From Nocardia nova SH22a (GTDB lineage Bacteria > Actinomycetota > Actinomycetes > Mycobacteriales > Mycobacteriaceae), in the NCBI RefSeq assembly GCF_000523235.1, contig NZ_CP006850.1, forward strand, positions 6,634,001 to 6,698,000: 64,000 nt of DNA. Direction: 5' to 3'. A model generated the notes under the pieces. That model was not told where the DNA came from and searched no databases. It was given only the letters and a program-made list of their open reading frames with translations. The position numbers and the translations under genes were made by a program. Shown piece by piece: positions 18,382-30,317 of this stretch; the first letter of the stretch is position 1, and each line of letters starts with the position of its first letter.

Positions 18382-18702
18382 TCAGCGCTCGGGATCGACA
18401 ATTTCCACTTCGGCGTCGATGACGGGCTGTGCCGCACTGACATTCGGAGCGGGATCCGGTTCGTCGATCAATACATCGGGTTCGTCGCGCCCGGAATTCA
18501 CTCCGGCGGCGGCCTCCCGATCGCGATCGGCCGCTGCCGCGGCCTCCCGCATTTCGATCGCGTCGGTGATCCAGTCACCGATCTCGCGCGTCACTTCCGA
18601 AACCGTGCCCGTGATGATCGTTGCGATATTGCCGACGTGCCGTGCCCCCGACGACGTCAATTCCTGGATCAGATCCTTGTTGCTCTCGAATTTCCCGATC
18701 AT
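18382..18702 (-). CDS. hypothetical protein coupled to the desaturase
   Basis: A 106-residue protein not recognised by family. The first half is helical and moderately hydrophobic (IGKFESNKDLIQELTSSG, then HVGNIATIITGTVSEVTREI). The second half is acidic and probably disordered (VLIDEPDPAPNV). Its ATG overlaps the desaturase stop (TAATG), so it is the third gene of the reductase-desaturase operon and is probably translated by reinitiation. The pattern of a structured head and acidic tail suggests a small adaptor or regulator of the desaturase, which is inference. Confidence 0.6.
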   Translation of the reverse strand: MIGKFESNKDLIQELTSSGARHVGNIATIITGTVSEVTREIGDWITDAIEMREAAAAADRDREAAAGVNSGRDEPDVLIDEPDPAPNVSAAQPVIDAEVEIVDPER

Positions 18703-19859
18703 TACCCGCCAACCTCGCTCGCACGCTCGGACTGGTGCTCTCGCATCACGATAACACCAGGCTGCGAGCTCTTCCCGACGAGCGCCGGGGGCAGTGCGAG
18801 CTTGCAGATCTTCAGCCACACCGAGCCGATCTGCTTGGTGAACCGGCCGGTGTTGTAGGGCAGCCCGTACTTCTCGCACAGGGCGCGGACCTCGGGCGCG
18901 ATCTCCGGATACCGGTTGGCCGGCAGGTCCGGGAACAGATGGTGCTCGATCTGATGCGACAGGTTGCCCGACAGGATGTGGAACAGTTTGCTGCCGGTGA
19001 TGTTGGCCGAGCCGAGCATCTGCCGCACGTACCACTCACCGCGGGTCTCGTTCTCGGTCTCCTCTTCGGTGAACGTCTGTACGCCCGCGGGGAAGTGACC
19101 GCAGAAGATGATCGAATACGCCCACACGTTGCGCACGATGTTGGCGGTGAAGTTGCCCGCCAGAGTGGACGCGAACAGGGGACCGCTGAGCAGCGGGAAG
19201 ACGACGTAGTCCTTCAGCACCTGCCGCCCGGCCTTGCGAACCTGCCCCTTGACCAGGCGTTTGATATCGGACCACTTGCGCTCGCCCTTGACGATGTTGT
19301 CGGCCTCGAGGTCGTGCAGCATCACGCCCCACTCGAACAGCAGCATCAGCGCCAGCGCGTACACCGGGTTGCCCAGGTAGTACGGATTCCACTCCTGGTC
19401 CTCGTCGATACGCAGGACGCCGTAGCCGATGTCGCGATCGCGGCCGTGGATGTTGGTGTAGGTGTGATGCATGTAGTTGTGGGAGTGCTTCCACTGGTCG
19501 CCCGGGCAGACGTTGTCCCACTCGAACACACGGGAATTCAGGCCCGGTTCACGCATCCAGTCCCACTGGCCGTGCATGACGTTGTGGCCGATCTCCATGT
19601 TGTCCAGGATCTTGGACAGGCTCAGCGCGGCCACGCCCGCCAGCCAGAACGGCGGCAGGAAACCCAGATACAGCAGGCCGCGTCCGGCGATCTCGAAACC
19701 GCGCTGCGCCTTGATGATCGAGTAGATGTACTCGCGATCGCGCTCGCCCAGATCGGCGGTGATGCGGTCGCGCAGCGCGTCCAGCTCGCGACCGATCTCG
19801 GCGACCTGGTCCGGGCTCAGGACCAGCGGGCCGTTCTTGGTTTCGGTGAGGATGGTCAT
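18702..19859 (-). CDS. desA3: membrane fatty acid desaturase (DesA3-like)
   Basis: A 385-residue membrane-bound di-iron desaturase that introduces a double bond into acyl-CoA or acyl-lipid chains. All three histidine boxes are present: HNVMHG near residue 92, HSHNYMHH near 127 and HQIEHH near 301, with intervening hydrophobic segments. GGGGAG lies seven bases upstream of the ATG. The upstream gene encodes its electron donor and the pair corresponds to Rv3229c/Rv3230c of M. tuberculosis, where DesA3 is the stearoyl-CoA delta-9 desaturase. A divergent TetR gene is the likely regulator. Confidence 0.88.
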   Translation of the reverse strand: MTILTETKNGPLVLSPDQVAEIGRELDALRDRITADLGERDREYIYSIIKAQRGFEIAGRGLLYLGFLPPFWLAGVAALSLSKILDNMEIGHNVMHGQWDWMREPGLNSRVFEWDNVCPGDQWKHSHNYMHHTYTNIHGRDRDIGYGVLRIDEDQEWNPYYLGNPVYALALMLLFEWGVMLHDLEADNIVKGERKWSDIKRLVKGQVRKAGRQVLKDYVVFPLLSGPLFASTLAGNFTANIVRNVWAYSIIFCGHFPAGVQTFTEEETENETRGEWYVRQMLGSANITGSKLFHILSGNLSHQIEHHLFPDLPANRYPEIAPEVRALCEKYGLPYNTGRFTKQIGSVWLKICKLALPPALVGKSSQPGVIVMREHQSERASEVGG

Positions 19860-19874
19860 AGCTGTTCTCCCCTT

Positions 19875-20984
19875 TCAGATTTCGATGTCGACATCGCCGA
19901 CCGCGGCGCTGACACACAGCTGGATCGGCTGGTCGGGATCGTTGTCGAGTTCGCCGGTGCGCAGATTGCGGGTGCAGCCCGATCGCTTGACCGCGGTGCA
20001 GGAGAAGCAGATCCCCATCCGGCAGCCGAATTCCGGTGTCAGACCGGCGGACTCGGCCTGTTCGAGCAGGCTGGCACCGGTGTTCTCGGACTGTTTTCCA
20101 CTCACCGAGAATGTGGTCGCACCCTCGACATCGGTGGTGCCGGCGGGCGCCGCGGTGAGTACGAACTCCTCGCTGTGCAGGCGGTCGCCCAGTTCCTCGG
20201 CCTCGTAGATGCGCCGCACCGAATCCATCAGCGGCGGCGGGCCGCAGACGTAGGTGTGCGCGGTCGCGAAGTACGGCGCGATCCGCACCAGTTCGTCGTA
20301 GTCGAGGAATTTGGTGCCCGGAACGGCGGCGCAGGTCCACGGGGCGCCGTCCAGGCGCTCGGACCGGCCGAGCTCGGGATAGCCGAGGATGACGTCGACG
20401 TTCGGGAAGCGGCGGCCGATATCGGCGAGCAATTCCCGATGCGGCACCTCCTCGGGCGAGCGGGCGTAGTGCAGGAAGACGACCTCACCCGGGTACCCCT
20501 CGGCGACCAGCGTGGACAGCATCGACAGCACCGGGGTGATCCCGCTGCCACCGCTGATCAGCACCACTTTCTCCGGTCGCTGCGCGGGCATCCGGAAGAT
20601 TCCCGACGCGGGCGCCAGATCCACGACCATGCCCGGCTTCGCGTGCTTGTGCAGATATTGCGACACCAGCCCGTCCGGATGCGCCTTCACGGTCAGCGTG
20701 AGGGTGCGGCGCGGGCCGGTCTCGGCGTCGATCGGCGAATAGCACCGGGTGTGCTTCACACCGTTGATCAGCACGCCGACCTGCACGAACTGACCCGCCT
20801 CATGTCCGTTCCACCGCCGGGTCGGGCGCAGCGTGAGGGTGACCGAGCCGGGAACCGACCGATCCACGCCGATGATCTCGGCGCGCAGGTCGCGGACCGT
20901 CAGCGTCGGGCGCACCAACTCCAGATAGCGGTCCAGCGGGTGCGGCGTGGTCAGTGTCTGGACCAGATCGAGCAGTCCCACCAT
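19875..20984 (-). CDS. flavin/[2Fe-2S] oxidoreductase, desaturase electron donor
   Basis: A 369-residue reductase with a ferredoxin-NADP reductase module (HTRCYSPID flavin motif, ISGGSGITPVLSML nucleotide site) and a C-terminal plant-type ferredoxin with CRMGICFSC and a later cysteine. It passes electrons from NADPH to the desaturase encoded 15 bases downstream, as Rv3230c does for DesA3. I choose the ATG at 20984 because GGGGAG lies six bases upstream. In-frame starts at 21017 and 21026 lack a ribosome-binding site and run into the palindrome at 21029-21052, although the longer form would match the roughly 380-residue homologue. Confidence 0.88.
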   Translation of the reverse strand: MVGLLDLVQTLTTPHPLDRYLELVRPTLTVRDLRAEIIGVDRSVPGSVTLTLRPTRRWNGHEAGQFVQVGVLINGVKHTRCYSPIDAETGPRRTLTLTVKAHPDGLVSQYLHKHAKPGMVVDLAPASGIFRMPAQRPEKVVLISGGSGITPVLSMLSTLVAEGYPGEVVFLHYARSPEEVPHRELLADIGRRFPNVDVILGYPELGRSERLDGAPWTCAAVPGTKFLDYDELVRIAPYFATAHTYVCGPPPLMDSVRRIYEAEELGDRLHSEEFVLTAAPAGTTDVEGATTFSVSGKQSENTGASLLEQAESAGLTPEFGCRMGICFSCTAVKRSGCTRNLRTGELDNDPDQPIQLCVSAAVGDVDIEI

Positions 20985-21028
20985 GCGGATCTCCCCAAGC
21001 CTTCGTTGGATGGTCATGTGCAACAAAT

Positions 21029-21052
21029 TTCAGTGCACATCTGTACACTGAA
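21029..21052. promoter_or_regulatory. 24-bp operator-like palindrome between desaturase operon and TetR gene
   Basis: TTCAGTG (21029-21035) pairs with CACTGAA (21046-21052), and the core continues the symmetry with ACA/TGT (21037-21039 and 21042-21044); only four of 24 positions break it. It lies in the divergent region between the reductase-desaturase operon and the TetR regulator, so it is the best candidate operator for that regulator. Confidence 0.6.
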
Positions 21053-21155
21053 CAAGTGTGCCTCGCGGTACCGCAATAGTTCAACCTGCATGTGGTGTGA
21101 CCGATGCAACATCTCCCCGAATGGACCAATCGTGAACGGATGTATGCTCAGCGAA

Positions 21156-21773
21156 ATGAGCGAGCAGGCCGAAACCCGGATCGAGCGCAAGGAGCGCACG
21201 CGGCGAGCACTGCTGGACGGCACCCTGACCCTGGCCGCCGAACGCGGCTTCGCCGCCCTGAGCCTGCGCGAGATCGCCCGTTCGGCCGGAATCGTGCCGA
21301 CGGCGTTCTACCGCCACTTCGAATCCCTCGACGAGCTGGGCGCCACGCTCGTCGACGAGGGCGTCCGGCAGATGCGCCTGGCCCTGCGCCAACTGCGCCG
21401 CACCCCCGACGCCCGCCTGGCCGAAACCGTCCGCTTCGTCTTCGCCCAGATCGCCGGGCGCGAGGACCTCTACGGTTTCCTGGTCCGGGAACGCCATGGC
21501 GGCTCCCTCGCACTGCGCACCGCCATCGCCACCGAAATGCAGCTGATCACAAGGGAACTCGTGGTCGACATGTCCCGCGTCCCCGCCCTGGACGCCTGGC
21601 CCACCGACGACCTCGAACTGGCGGCCGACCTCATCGTCGCCACCGTCACCGACCACATCGCCGACTTCGTCGCGGCGCCGCTGCGCGACCGCCCCGAACT
21701 CGTGGATCGCACCGTGGGACAGGTACGGATGATCACTCTGGGCATGGCCGCCTGGAAGCCGCGCAACGCCTGA
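21156..21773 (+). CDS. TetR-family regulator of the desaturase unit
   Basis: A 205-residue TetR-type repressor. The N-terminal DNA-binding domain is clear (RKERTRRALLDGTLTLAAE, LSLREIARSAGIVPTAFYRH) and resembles the FabR/DesT/FasR group that senses acyl-CoA. The C-terminal ligand domain is helical. An in-frame ATG at 21144 would add four residues; neither start has a clear ribosome-binding site. It is divergent from the desaturase operon across the palindrome at 21029-21052, so control of membrane unsaturation is the likely role. Confidence 0.85.
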   Translation: MSEQAETRIERKERTRRALLDGTLTLAAERGFAALSLREIARSAGIVPTAFYRHFESLDELGATLVDEGVRQMRLALRQLRRTPDARLAETVRFVFAQIAGREDLYGFLVRERHGGSLALRTAIATEMQLITRELVVDMSRVPALDAWPTDDLELAADLIVATVTDHIADFVAAPLRDRPELVDRTVGQVRMITLGMAAWKPRNA

Positions 21774-21793
21774 TCGGCTCGGCGCCTCACACA

Positions 21794-21837
21794 GAAGGGC
21801 GCCCCGTGAAACCTTGCGGTTCCGCGAGACGCCCTTC
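21794..21837 (+). terminator. hairpin after the TetR gene
   Basis: GAAGGGCG (21794-21801) pairs with CGCCCTTC (21830-21837). An inner GAAACC/GGTTCC pairing extends the structure. It starts 20 bases after the TetR stop; there is no long T-run. Confidence 0.5.
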
Positions 21838-21933
21838 CCGTATCCGAGATAGTGCAGAGCACCGCGAGTGATGATACCCAAAGTGGGCGATGCTCACAGG
21901 ACTCTCGCAGCAACCGGTTCCCCCGGCCGGGGA

Positions 21934-21951
21934 TATGCACCACGTTGCATA
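21934..21951. promoter_or_regulatory. PadR-type operator candidate TATGCA-N6-TGCATA
   Basis: A perfect inverted repeat with six-base arms TATGCA and TGCATA separated by CCACGT, 30 bases upstream of the PadR start. PadR boxes commonly have an ATG-type half-site and its complement at similar spacing. Autoregulation of the PadR-FadH-VOC operon is therefore likely. Confidence 0.55.
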
Positions 21952-21980
21952 GTACGGCGTGTATCGGCTACTCTCGCGGC

Positions 21981-24641
<2,661 letters not shown>

Positions 24642-24642
<1 letters not shown>

Positions 24643-25232
24643 TGGCCGTACTCACCCGACTGGGCCTGCCCGGCGACGAAACCGCCTGGAAGGCACTGGG
24701 TTTCGTGCCCAATGACCGCATGCTGCGAATCGGGCAGATCTCGTGCACGCTCGGCGTCGGCGCGGGATGGGGATTCGAGGGCACCGAGACCGACGCGGGC
24801 ATCCTGGGCGTCCCCGAGGTCCTCAGCGACACCGACGGCGACCCGACCCATCCCAACGGCGTCACCTTCGTCGACCACCTCGTGTACTGGGTTCCCGATC
24901 TGGACGAGTCGATCGCGGCACTGAGCGCGGTACTCGGCACCGCGCCCCGGCGGCGATTCCATCCCCGCGGGCCGGAGGGACCGGAAATGGCCTTCTACCG
25001 GGTCGGGGAGGCATTCCTCGAGGTGGTGGCGGCCGGGCGGCGCGATCCGGCACTGGTCGGCATCGCCTTCGGCACGCCCGATCTCGATGCCACGGTGGCC
25101 GCCGTGCGCGCGGCGGGCGGACCCGTCGGCGACCCCAAACCGGCTGTCCAGGGCGGCCGGATCGCCGGGGTGTGGCACGGCCATCTGGACTGGGGTATCG
25201 CCTTTCTCGAGCCGAAGCCGCGCACCCGGTAG
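24642..25232 (+). CDS. VOC (glyoxalase/bleomycin resistance) superfamily protein
   Basis: A 196-residue protein with the paired beta-alpha-beta pattern of the VOC fold: an N-terminal half with RIGQISCTLGVGAGW and a second module starting VTFVDHLVYWVPDLDESIAAL, containing FLEVVAAGRRDP and ending with WGIAFLEPKP. It is translationally coupled to the FadH-like gene. VOC proteins can be isomerases, epimerases or dioxygenases. Here it may handle an acyl-CoA-derived intermediate, which is a guess based on context. Confidence 0.75.
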
Positions 25233-25243
25233 GCTCGGCGACC

Positions 25244-26035
25244 GTGAGCTTGCCTGCACCCACCGCCGACAATCGTGCCGTAGTCACCGGAGCCTCCTCC
25301 GGCATCGGATCCGCACTGGCCGAGGAACTGGCCAGACGCGGATATTCGGTGATCCTGGTTGCCCGCCGCGGCGATCTGCTCCAGGCACTCGCCGACCGGC
25401 TGACCAGTAAATACGGGGTGAGCGCCGAGGTCCGCGCGATCGATCTGTCCGATCGCGAGCAACGGGCCCCGCTGGCCACCGAACTGGCCGAACGCGAGAT
25501 CGCCATCCTGTGCAACAACGCCGGGGTCGCCACCTTCGGCGCGGTCGCCGATCTGGACGCCGATTTCGAGCGGTCGGTGATGGAACTCAACGCCGTCGCC
25601 GTCCAGGACTTGACCCTCGCGGTGCTGCCGGGCATGCTGGCGCGCGGCGGCGGCATCCTCATCACCGGCTCGGCGGCCGGGAACATGGCCATTCCGAACA
25701 ACGCCACCTACGCCGCCACCAAGGCGTTCACCAACACCTTCTCCGAATCGCTGCGCGGCGAGCTGACCGGCAGCGGCGTCCACGTCACGCTGCTCGCTCC
25801 CGGCCCGGTCCGCACCGACAATCCGGATCAGGAGGAAGTCGGCAGCAAGATACCCGACTTCATCTGGGTATCGGCCGCCCACACCGCCAAGATCTCCATC
25901 GACGCCCTCGCGCGCAACAAGATGCGGGTGGTTCCGGGCCTGATCAGCAAGGGTATGAGCGTGGCCGGGCAGTACGCGCCGCGGGCGTTGACCGCGCCGA
26001 TCGTCGGCACGTTCTACAAGCGCCTGGCGGGCTGA
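25244..26035 (+). CDS. cmrA: short-chain dehydrogenase, probable mycolate reductase CmrA
   Basis: A 263-residue SDR with the cofactor motif TGASSGIGSALAEELARRG, the NNAG motif, the catalytic serine in ITGSAAGNM and the Tyr-x3-Lys pair in YAATKAFTN. Family knowledge: the orthologue next to the HerA-like ATPase and orn in mycobacteria is Rv2509, the enzyme that reduces the beta-keto precursor of mycolic acids (CmrA in corynebacteria). Position (followed by that ATPase and orn) and sequence pattern both fit. The GTG start is 11 bases after the VOC gene. If correct, the host makes mycolic acids. Confidence 0.8.
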   Translation: MSLPAPTADNRAVVTGASSGIGSALAEELARRGYSVILVARRGDLLQALADRLTSKYGVSAEVRAIDLSDREQRAPLATELAEREIAILCNNAGVATFGAVADLDADFERSVMELNAVAVQDLTLAVLPGMLARGGGILITGSAAGNMAIPNNATYAATKAFTNTFSESLRGELTGSGVHVTLLAPGPVRTDNPDQEEVGSKIPDFIWVSAAHTAKISIDALARNKMRVVPGLISKGMSVAGQYAPRALTAPIVGTFYKRLAG

Positions 26036-26162
26036 TCCGGACCCCGTCAGGACCGCGTCAAGAACGCGGAACCGGGGGTCAAGACGGCGTATCGACACGT
26101 TCCGGAGACGACGCCGCGGCGTATTCCTGACAGTGGCACAACCCGCTGAACAGGAGTACGCC

Positions 26163-27506
26163 GTGACGTTGCTCGAGATTTTCCCGTCCTTACGCTCGGG
26201 GATGCCGTCCCCGCGATTGGACACCACCGTCTGGCCGTGCCGGACGCATTACGACGATCTGGGCCGCATCACCGTCGACGGGGTCGCCCTCGACGATATT
26301 GCCGACCGCTACGGCACCCCCACCTACGTACTGAGCGAAACCGAGATCCGGGACCGCTGCCGCTCCTATCGCAAACACTTCCCCGGCACCGAAATCGTCT
26401 ACGCCGCCAAGGCTCTGCTGACTCGCTCGGTGGCGCAATGGGTCGCCGCCGAGGGACTGGGTGTGGATGTGTGCTCGGCGGGCGAACTGGCGATCGCACT
26501 GTCCGCCGGGGTCGATCCCCGCCGAATCATCCTGCACGGCAGTGGAAAACCGTTCGCCGAGCTCGAATACGCGGTCGAGGCGGGAGTGGGCCGCATCGTG
26601 GTCGACTCGCTCACCGAGGTGAGTCTGCTCAGTACCCTGGTCACCCGCCCACAGCGCGTCCTGCTGCGGATGACACCCGATATCGACGTGCACGGCCATC
26701 CCGCGGTGCGGACCGGCATCACGGACCAGAAGTTCGGCTTTCCCGTGGACGGCGCGACGGCCGAGGAGGCGATTCGCACCGTCCTCGGACATCCCCTGCT
26801 GGAACTGGCGGGTTTCCACTGTCATCTGGGCTCGCAGATCCACGATCCGGACCATTACGGCGAGGCCGTGCGCCGACTTGTCGCGCGGATGGCCGAGGTG
26901 CGCCGCGAACACGGGAAACTGCTCACCGAACTGAATCTGGGCGGCGGTCACGCGGTGGCCTACCGGACCGGTGACGCCGAGCTGAATCTGAGCGAGCTGG
27001 CCGACATCATCGACGACGCCCTCGATGCCGCCTGCGCGCGAAATCGCTTCCCCCGCCCCGTGATCGCGATGGAACCGGGACGCGCCATCGTGGCGCGAGC
27101 GGGTGTGACCGTGTACCGGATCACCGCGATCAAGCGGGTCGAGGGCGGGCGCACCTACGTGATAGTCGACGGCGGGATGAACGACAATCCCCGTGTGGCC
27201 CTGTACGGTTCGCGCTATACCGCCGTGGTGGCGAACCGGCATCCGACCGGTCCGGAGATGACCGTCACCGTGGCGGGGCGCTACTGCGAGGCGGGCGACA
27301 TCCTCGCGACCGAGGTGCGGATGCCCGCCGATCTGCATGTCGGCGAACTGCTCGCGATGCCCGCGACCGGCGCCTATCACCACAGCCTGTCCTCGTCCTA
27401 CAACGGCGTCGGCCGTCCCCCGATCGTCGCCGTTCGCGACGGCCGGATGTGTGAGCTGGTGCGCCGCGAAACCGTCACCGACCTCATGGCCCGCGATATG
27501 GGTTGA
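26163..27506 (+). CDS. lysA: diaminopimelate decarboxylase-like PLP enzyme
   Basis: A 447-residue fold-type III decarboxylase with the PLP lysine in VYAAKALLT, the motif GFHCHLGSQI, EPGRAIVA, and the C-terminal CEAGDI cysteine segment and tyrosine motif of the LysA family. It converts meso-diaminopimelate to lysine if it is a true LysA. The GTG at 26163 is preferred over one at 26133 because AGGAG lies six bases upstream. In relatives the main lysA is usually near argS/thrA, so this copy, wedged between cmrA and the HerA-like gene, may be a second or specialised decarboxylase. Confidence 0.8.
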   Translation: MTLLEIFPSLRSGMPSPRLDTTVWPCRTHYDDLGRITVDGVALDDIADRYGTPTYVLSETEIRDRCRSYRKHFPGTEIVYAAKALLTRSVAQWVAAEGLGVDVCSAGELAIALSAGVDPRRIILHGSGKPFAELEYAVEAGVGRIVVDSLTEVSLLSTLVTRPQRVLLRMTPDIDVHGHPAVRTGITDQKFGFPVDGATAEEAIRTVLGHPLLELAGFHCHLGSQIHDPDHYGEAVRRLVARMAEVRREHGKLLTELNLGGGHAVAYRTGDAELNLSELADIIDDALDAACARNRFPRPVIAMEPGRAIVARAGVTVYRITAIKRVEGGRTYVIVDGGMNDNPRVALYGSRYTAVVANRHPTGPEMTVTVAGRYCEAGDILATEVRMPADLHVGELLAMPATGAYHHSLSSSYNGVGRPPIVAVRDGRMCELVRRETVTDLMARDMG

Positions 27507-27518
27507 GCCACACCATGA

Positions 27519-29192
27519 TCAGCGCTTGCGGGTGCCGAACAGACTGCGACTGATCTCCCGTCCCGCCGCCGAGGCCGCCGAGCGCAGGAAACTCTTCACC
27601 GCCGGATTGCTCATGATCCGCTCCGCCGCCGACCCGTCCGGTTCCGGTGTCCGCCCGGCGGACTTCTCCGGCGCCGGTTCCGGCTGGGCCGCGGCGACTT
27701 TCGCGGCCAGCATCTCGTAGGCGGATTCGCGGTCAACGGTCTGCCCGTACTTCGCGTACAGCGGACTCGACTGCGCCCGTTGGCGAATGCCGTCGTCGCC
27801 GATGGTTCCCATCAGCGAACGCGGCGGGCGCAGCCGGGTCCAGGCGACCGGAGTGGGCGCACCGGCCTCCGACAGCACCGTCACGACGGCCTCGCCGATC
27901 CCCAGCGAGGTCAGCGCGTTCTCGAGGTCGTACACGGTGGTCTTGGGATAGGTCCGCACCGTCTTCGACAACGCCTTCTGATCATCGGGGGTGAAGGCGC
28001 GCAGGGCGTGCTGGATGCGCGCACCCAGTTGGGAGAGCACGGAATTCGGCACATCCGTGGGCAGCTGGGTGCAGAAGAACACGCCGACGCCCTTGGAGCG
28101 GATGAGTTTCACGGTCTGCTCGACCTGTTCCAGGAACGCCTTGGACGCGTCGGCGAACAGCAGATGCGCCTCGTCGAAGATGAAGATCAGCTTCGGCTTG
28201 TCGATGTCACCGACCTCCGGCAGCGTCTGGAACAGATCCGCCAGCACCCACATCAGGAATGTGGAGAACAGCACCGGACGCGCTGCCGCCGAACCCAATT
28301 CGAACAGGGTGATCACGCCCTGGCCGTCCACGCTCCGCAGCAGATCGGCGGGGTCGAGTTCGGGCTCACCGAAGAAGGTGTCACCGCCGTCGGCCTCCAG
28401 ATTCACCAGGGCCCGCAGAATCACCCCGGCGGTCGCGGCCGACACCCCGCCGATGCCCTTCAGATCCTCCTTGCCCTCCGGGCTGGTGAGATGCTGGATC
28501 ACCGATCGCAGATCCTTCAGATCCAGCAGCGCCAGGCCGCGGGTGTCGGCCCAGTGGAAGATCAGGCCGAGCGTCGACTCCTGAGTTTCGTTGAGGCCCA
28601 GCACCTTACTGAGCAGCACCGGCCCGAAAGAGGTGATGGTGGCGCGGATCGGCACCCCGATCCCCTCCGTGCCCAGGGAGACGAATTCGGCCGGGAATCC
28701 GTGCGGCGCCCAGTCGTCGTCGCCGGTCTGAACGGCACGCGCGGCGAGCTTGTCATCCGATTGCCCGGGTTGTGCCAGCCCCGACAGATCGCCCTTCACA
28801 TCGGCGAGCACCACCGGCACCCCCGCCGCCGACAGTTGTTCGGCGATTCCCTGCAGCGTCTTGGTCTTGCCGGTTCCGGTCGCGCCCGCGACGAGGCCGT
28901 GCCGGTTCAGCGTCCGCATCGGAATCCGCACGCGCGCACCGCTGTCGATCCGACCGTCGACCAGCACCGCGCCCAATTCGAGTGCGGCGCCCTCGAATTC
29001 GTATCCGGCGGCGATCTGCCTGGCAGCGCTGTTCTCCGCCACATCGGCGGTGGGCTCGGCGGTCTGCTCCGCGGATGCTTCGGCTTCGGCGGCCTCCGCC
29101 GCTGCCGCCGCCTCCGCCGCGACCCGCGCGGCCTCCTCGGCCGCCTTCCGCGCCGCCGCCGCCTTCGCCGCCTTGTCCCCGGGAGTACTCAT
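27519..29192 (-). CDS. HerA-like DUF853 ATPase
   Basis: A 557-residue ATPase of the DUF853/helicase HerA-like group, corresponding to Rv2510c. An alanine- and glutamate-rich, probably coiled-coil or disordered leader of about 55 residues precedes the ATPase. Walker A is [10 protein letters not shown] (residues 103-112) and Walker B is [12 protein letters not shown] in the middle. AGGAG lies five bases upstream of the chosen ATG. It is divergent from orn, as in mycobacteria. The family resembles DNA-translocating HerA proteins, but the cellular role is not settled. Confidence 0.85.
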   Translation of the reverse strand: MSTPGDKAAKAAAARKAAEEAARVAAEAAAAAEAAEAEASAEQTAEPTADVAENSAARQIAAGYEFEGAALELGAVLVDGRIDSGARVRIPMRTLNRHGLVAGATGTGKTKTLQGIAEQLSAAGVPVVLADVKGDLSGLAQPGQSDDKLAARAVQTGDDDWAPHGFPAEFVSLGTEGIGVPIRATITSFGPVLLSKVLGLNETQESTLGLIFHWADTRGLALLDLKDLRSVIQHLTSPEGKEDLKGIGGVSAATAGVILRALVNLEADGGDTFFGEPELDPADLLRSVDGQGVITLFELGSAAARPVLFSTFLMWVLADLFQTLPEVGDIDKPKLIFIFDEAHLLFADASKAFLEQVEQTVKLIRSKGVGVFFCTQLPTDVPNSVLSQLGARIQHALRAFTPDDQKALSKTVRTYPKTTVYDLENALTSLGIGEAVVTVLSEAGAPTPVAWTRLRPPRSLMGTIGDDGIRQRAQSSPLYAKYGQTVDRESAYEMLAAKVAAAQPEPAPEKSAGRTPEPDGSAAERIMSNPAVKSFLRSAASAAGREISRSLFGTRKR

Positions 29193-29349
29193 CGCCACTC
29201 CTGTGCTCTGTTCATTCCACGGAACGCACGTATACACCTGCCGAAACTGTAGCCGCGGATTTGCCGGAAAGCGGATGCGACGGGCCGGATCGGCCCCGTC
29301 CGGGGGCGGTCGGTCCGATTCGCCGCGAGCGCGCACTACTGTTGCCGGA

Positions 29350-29988
29350 GTGTCCGACAAATTGATGGTGTGGATGGATTGCGAGATGACCGGGCTGCGC
29401 CTGGACAGCGACAAGCTGATCGAGGTGGCCGCGCTCGTAACCGACAGTGACCTGAACATCCTCGGTGAAGGCGTCGACATCGTCATCCACGCCGATGACG
29501 ACGCGCTCGCGGCCATGCCCCCGGTGGTGCAGGAGATGCACGCGAAATCCGGGCTCACCGAGGAGGTGCGCCGCTCCACGGTCACCATGGAGCAGGCTCA
29601 GCGGCAGGTCCTCGACTACATCCGGGAGTGGGTGCCCGCCCCCGGCACCGTCCCGCTCGCGGGCAATTCGATCGCCACCGACCGCGGTTTCATCGCGCGC
29701 GACATGCCCGACCTCGACACCTACCTGCACTACCGGATGATCGATGTGAGCTCCATCAAGGAGCTGTGCCGCCGCTGGTACCCGCGCATCTACTTCGGCC
29801 AGCCGGAGAAGGGCCTGGCCCACCGCGCCCTGGCCGACATCGAAGAATCCATCCGTGAGCTGCGCTACTACCGCCGCACGGCGTTCGTCCCCGCCCCCGG
29901 CCCCTCCACATCCGAGATCGCCGCGATAGCCACCGAGGTCAGCGCGGGTTTCGACAGCGCCAAGGGCCCCGCGAAACCAACCGATTAG
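29350..29988 (+). CDS. orn: oligoribonuclease
   Basis: A 212-residue DEDDh exonuclease that degrades two- to five-base RNA and pGpG to mononucleotides. The active-site motifs are present: WMDCEMTGL near the N-terminus, the central aspartate in NSIATDRGF and the [12 protein letters not shown] histidine-aspartate motif. A C-terminal extension of about 20 residues is typical of actinobacterial Orn. The start is a GTG; the gene is divergent from the HerA-like gene and precedes tRNA-His, the same order as in M. tuberculosis. A small hairpin (CGCCGG/CCGGCG, 30022-30039) lies between it and the tRNA. Confidence 0.95.
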   Translation: MSDKLMVWMDCEMTGLRLDSDKLIEVAALVTDSDLNILGEGVDIVIHADDDALAAMPPVVQEMHAKSGLTEEVRRSTVTMEQAQRQVLDYIREWVPAPGTVPLAGNSIATDRGFIARDMPDLDTYLHYRMIDVSSIKELCRRWYPRIYFGQPEKGLAHRALADIEESIRELRYYRRTAFVPAPGPSTSEIAAIATEVSAGFDSAKGPAKPTD

Positions 29989-30041
29989 GTATCCCGGCGG
30001 GGTTCGCGCTACGATCTAGCGCGCCGGTTGTTACCGGCGAT

Positions 30042-30115
30042 GGTGACCGTAGTTCAGTTGGTAGAGCACCAGGTTGTGATCCTGGCTGTCGCGGGTTCGA
30101 GTCCCGTCGGTCACC
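30042..30115 (+). tRNA. tRNA-His (anticodon GTG)
   Basis: GTGACCG (30043-30049) pairs with CGGTCAC (30108-30114), the anticodon stem CCAGG/CCTGG encloses TTGTGAT with anticodon GTG, and the T arm GCGGG-TTCGAGT-CCCGT is standard. The base at 30042 is the extra G at position -1 typical of tRNA-His, opposite C73 at 30115. No CCA is encoded. Confidence 0.97.
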
Positions 30116-30119
30116 CTGT

Positions 30120-30157
30120 AAGGGGCAGGTCAGGAAGAGATTCCGGGCCTGCCCCTT
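30120..30157 (+). terminator. terminator of tRNA-His
   Basis: AAGGGGCAGG (30120-30129) pairs with CCTGCCCCTT (30148-30157), with an inner GGAA/TTCC stem. It begins five bases after the tRNA and is followed by a short T-rich stretch. Confidence 0.75.
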
Positions 30158-30317
30158 CTTCATGACTCGAGTTTTTCGAGTCCATACCAACTTTTCCGGC
30201 CGATCCCGCCCGGAGACATGTCGATCTCTTGAAGAAAACGCTGCGGATGCCGTTCGCACCCCAGAATCGGATGCGTACTCCGTACATCCGAGCGAAAGCT
30301 CACCGAGAGAGGACAAG

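Noticed and set aside
18621..21143. Open frame running antisense through the desaturase and reductase genes into the TetR gene
   Set aside because: Only the last 206 codons encode a recognisable protein; the rest is the shadow of the two minus-strand genes.
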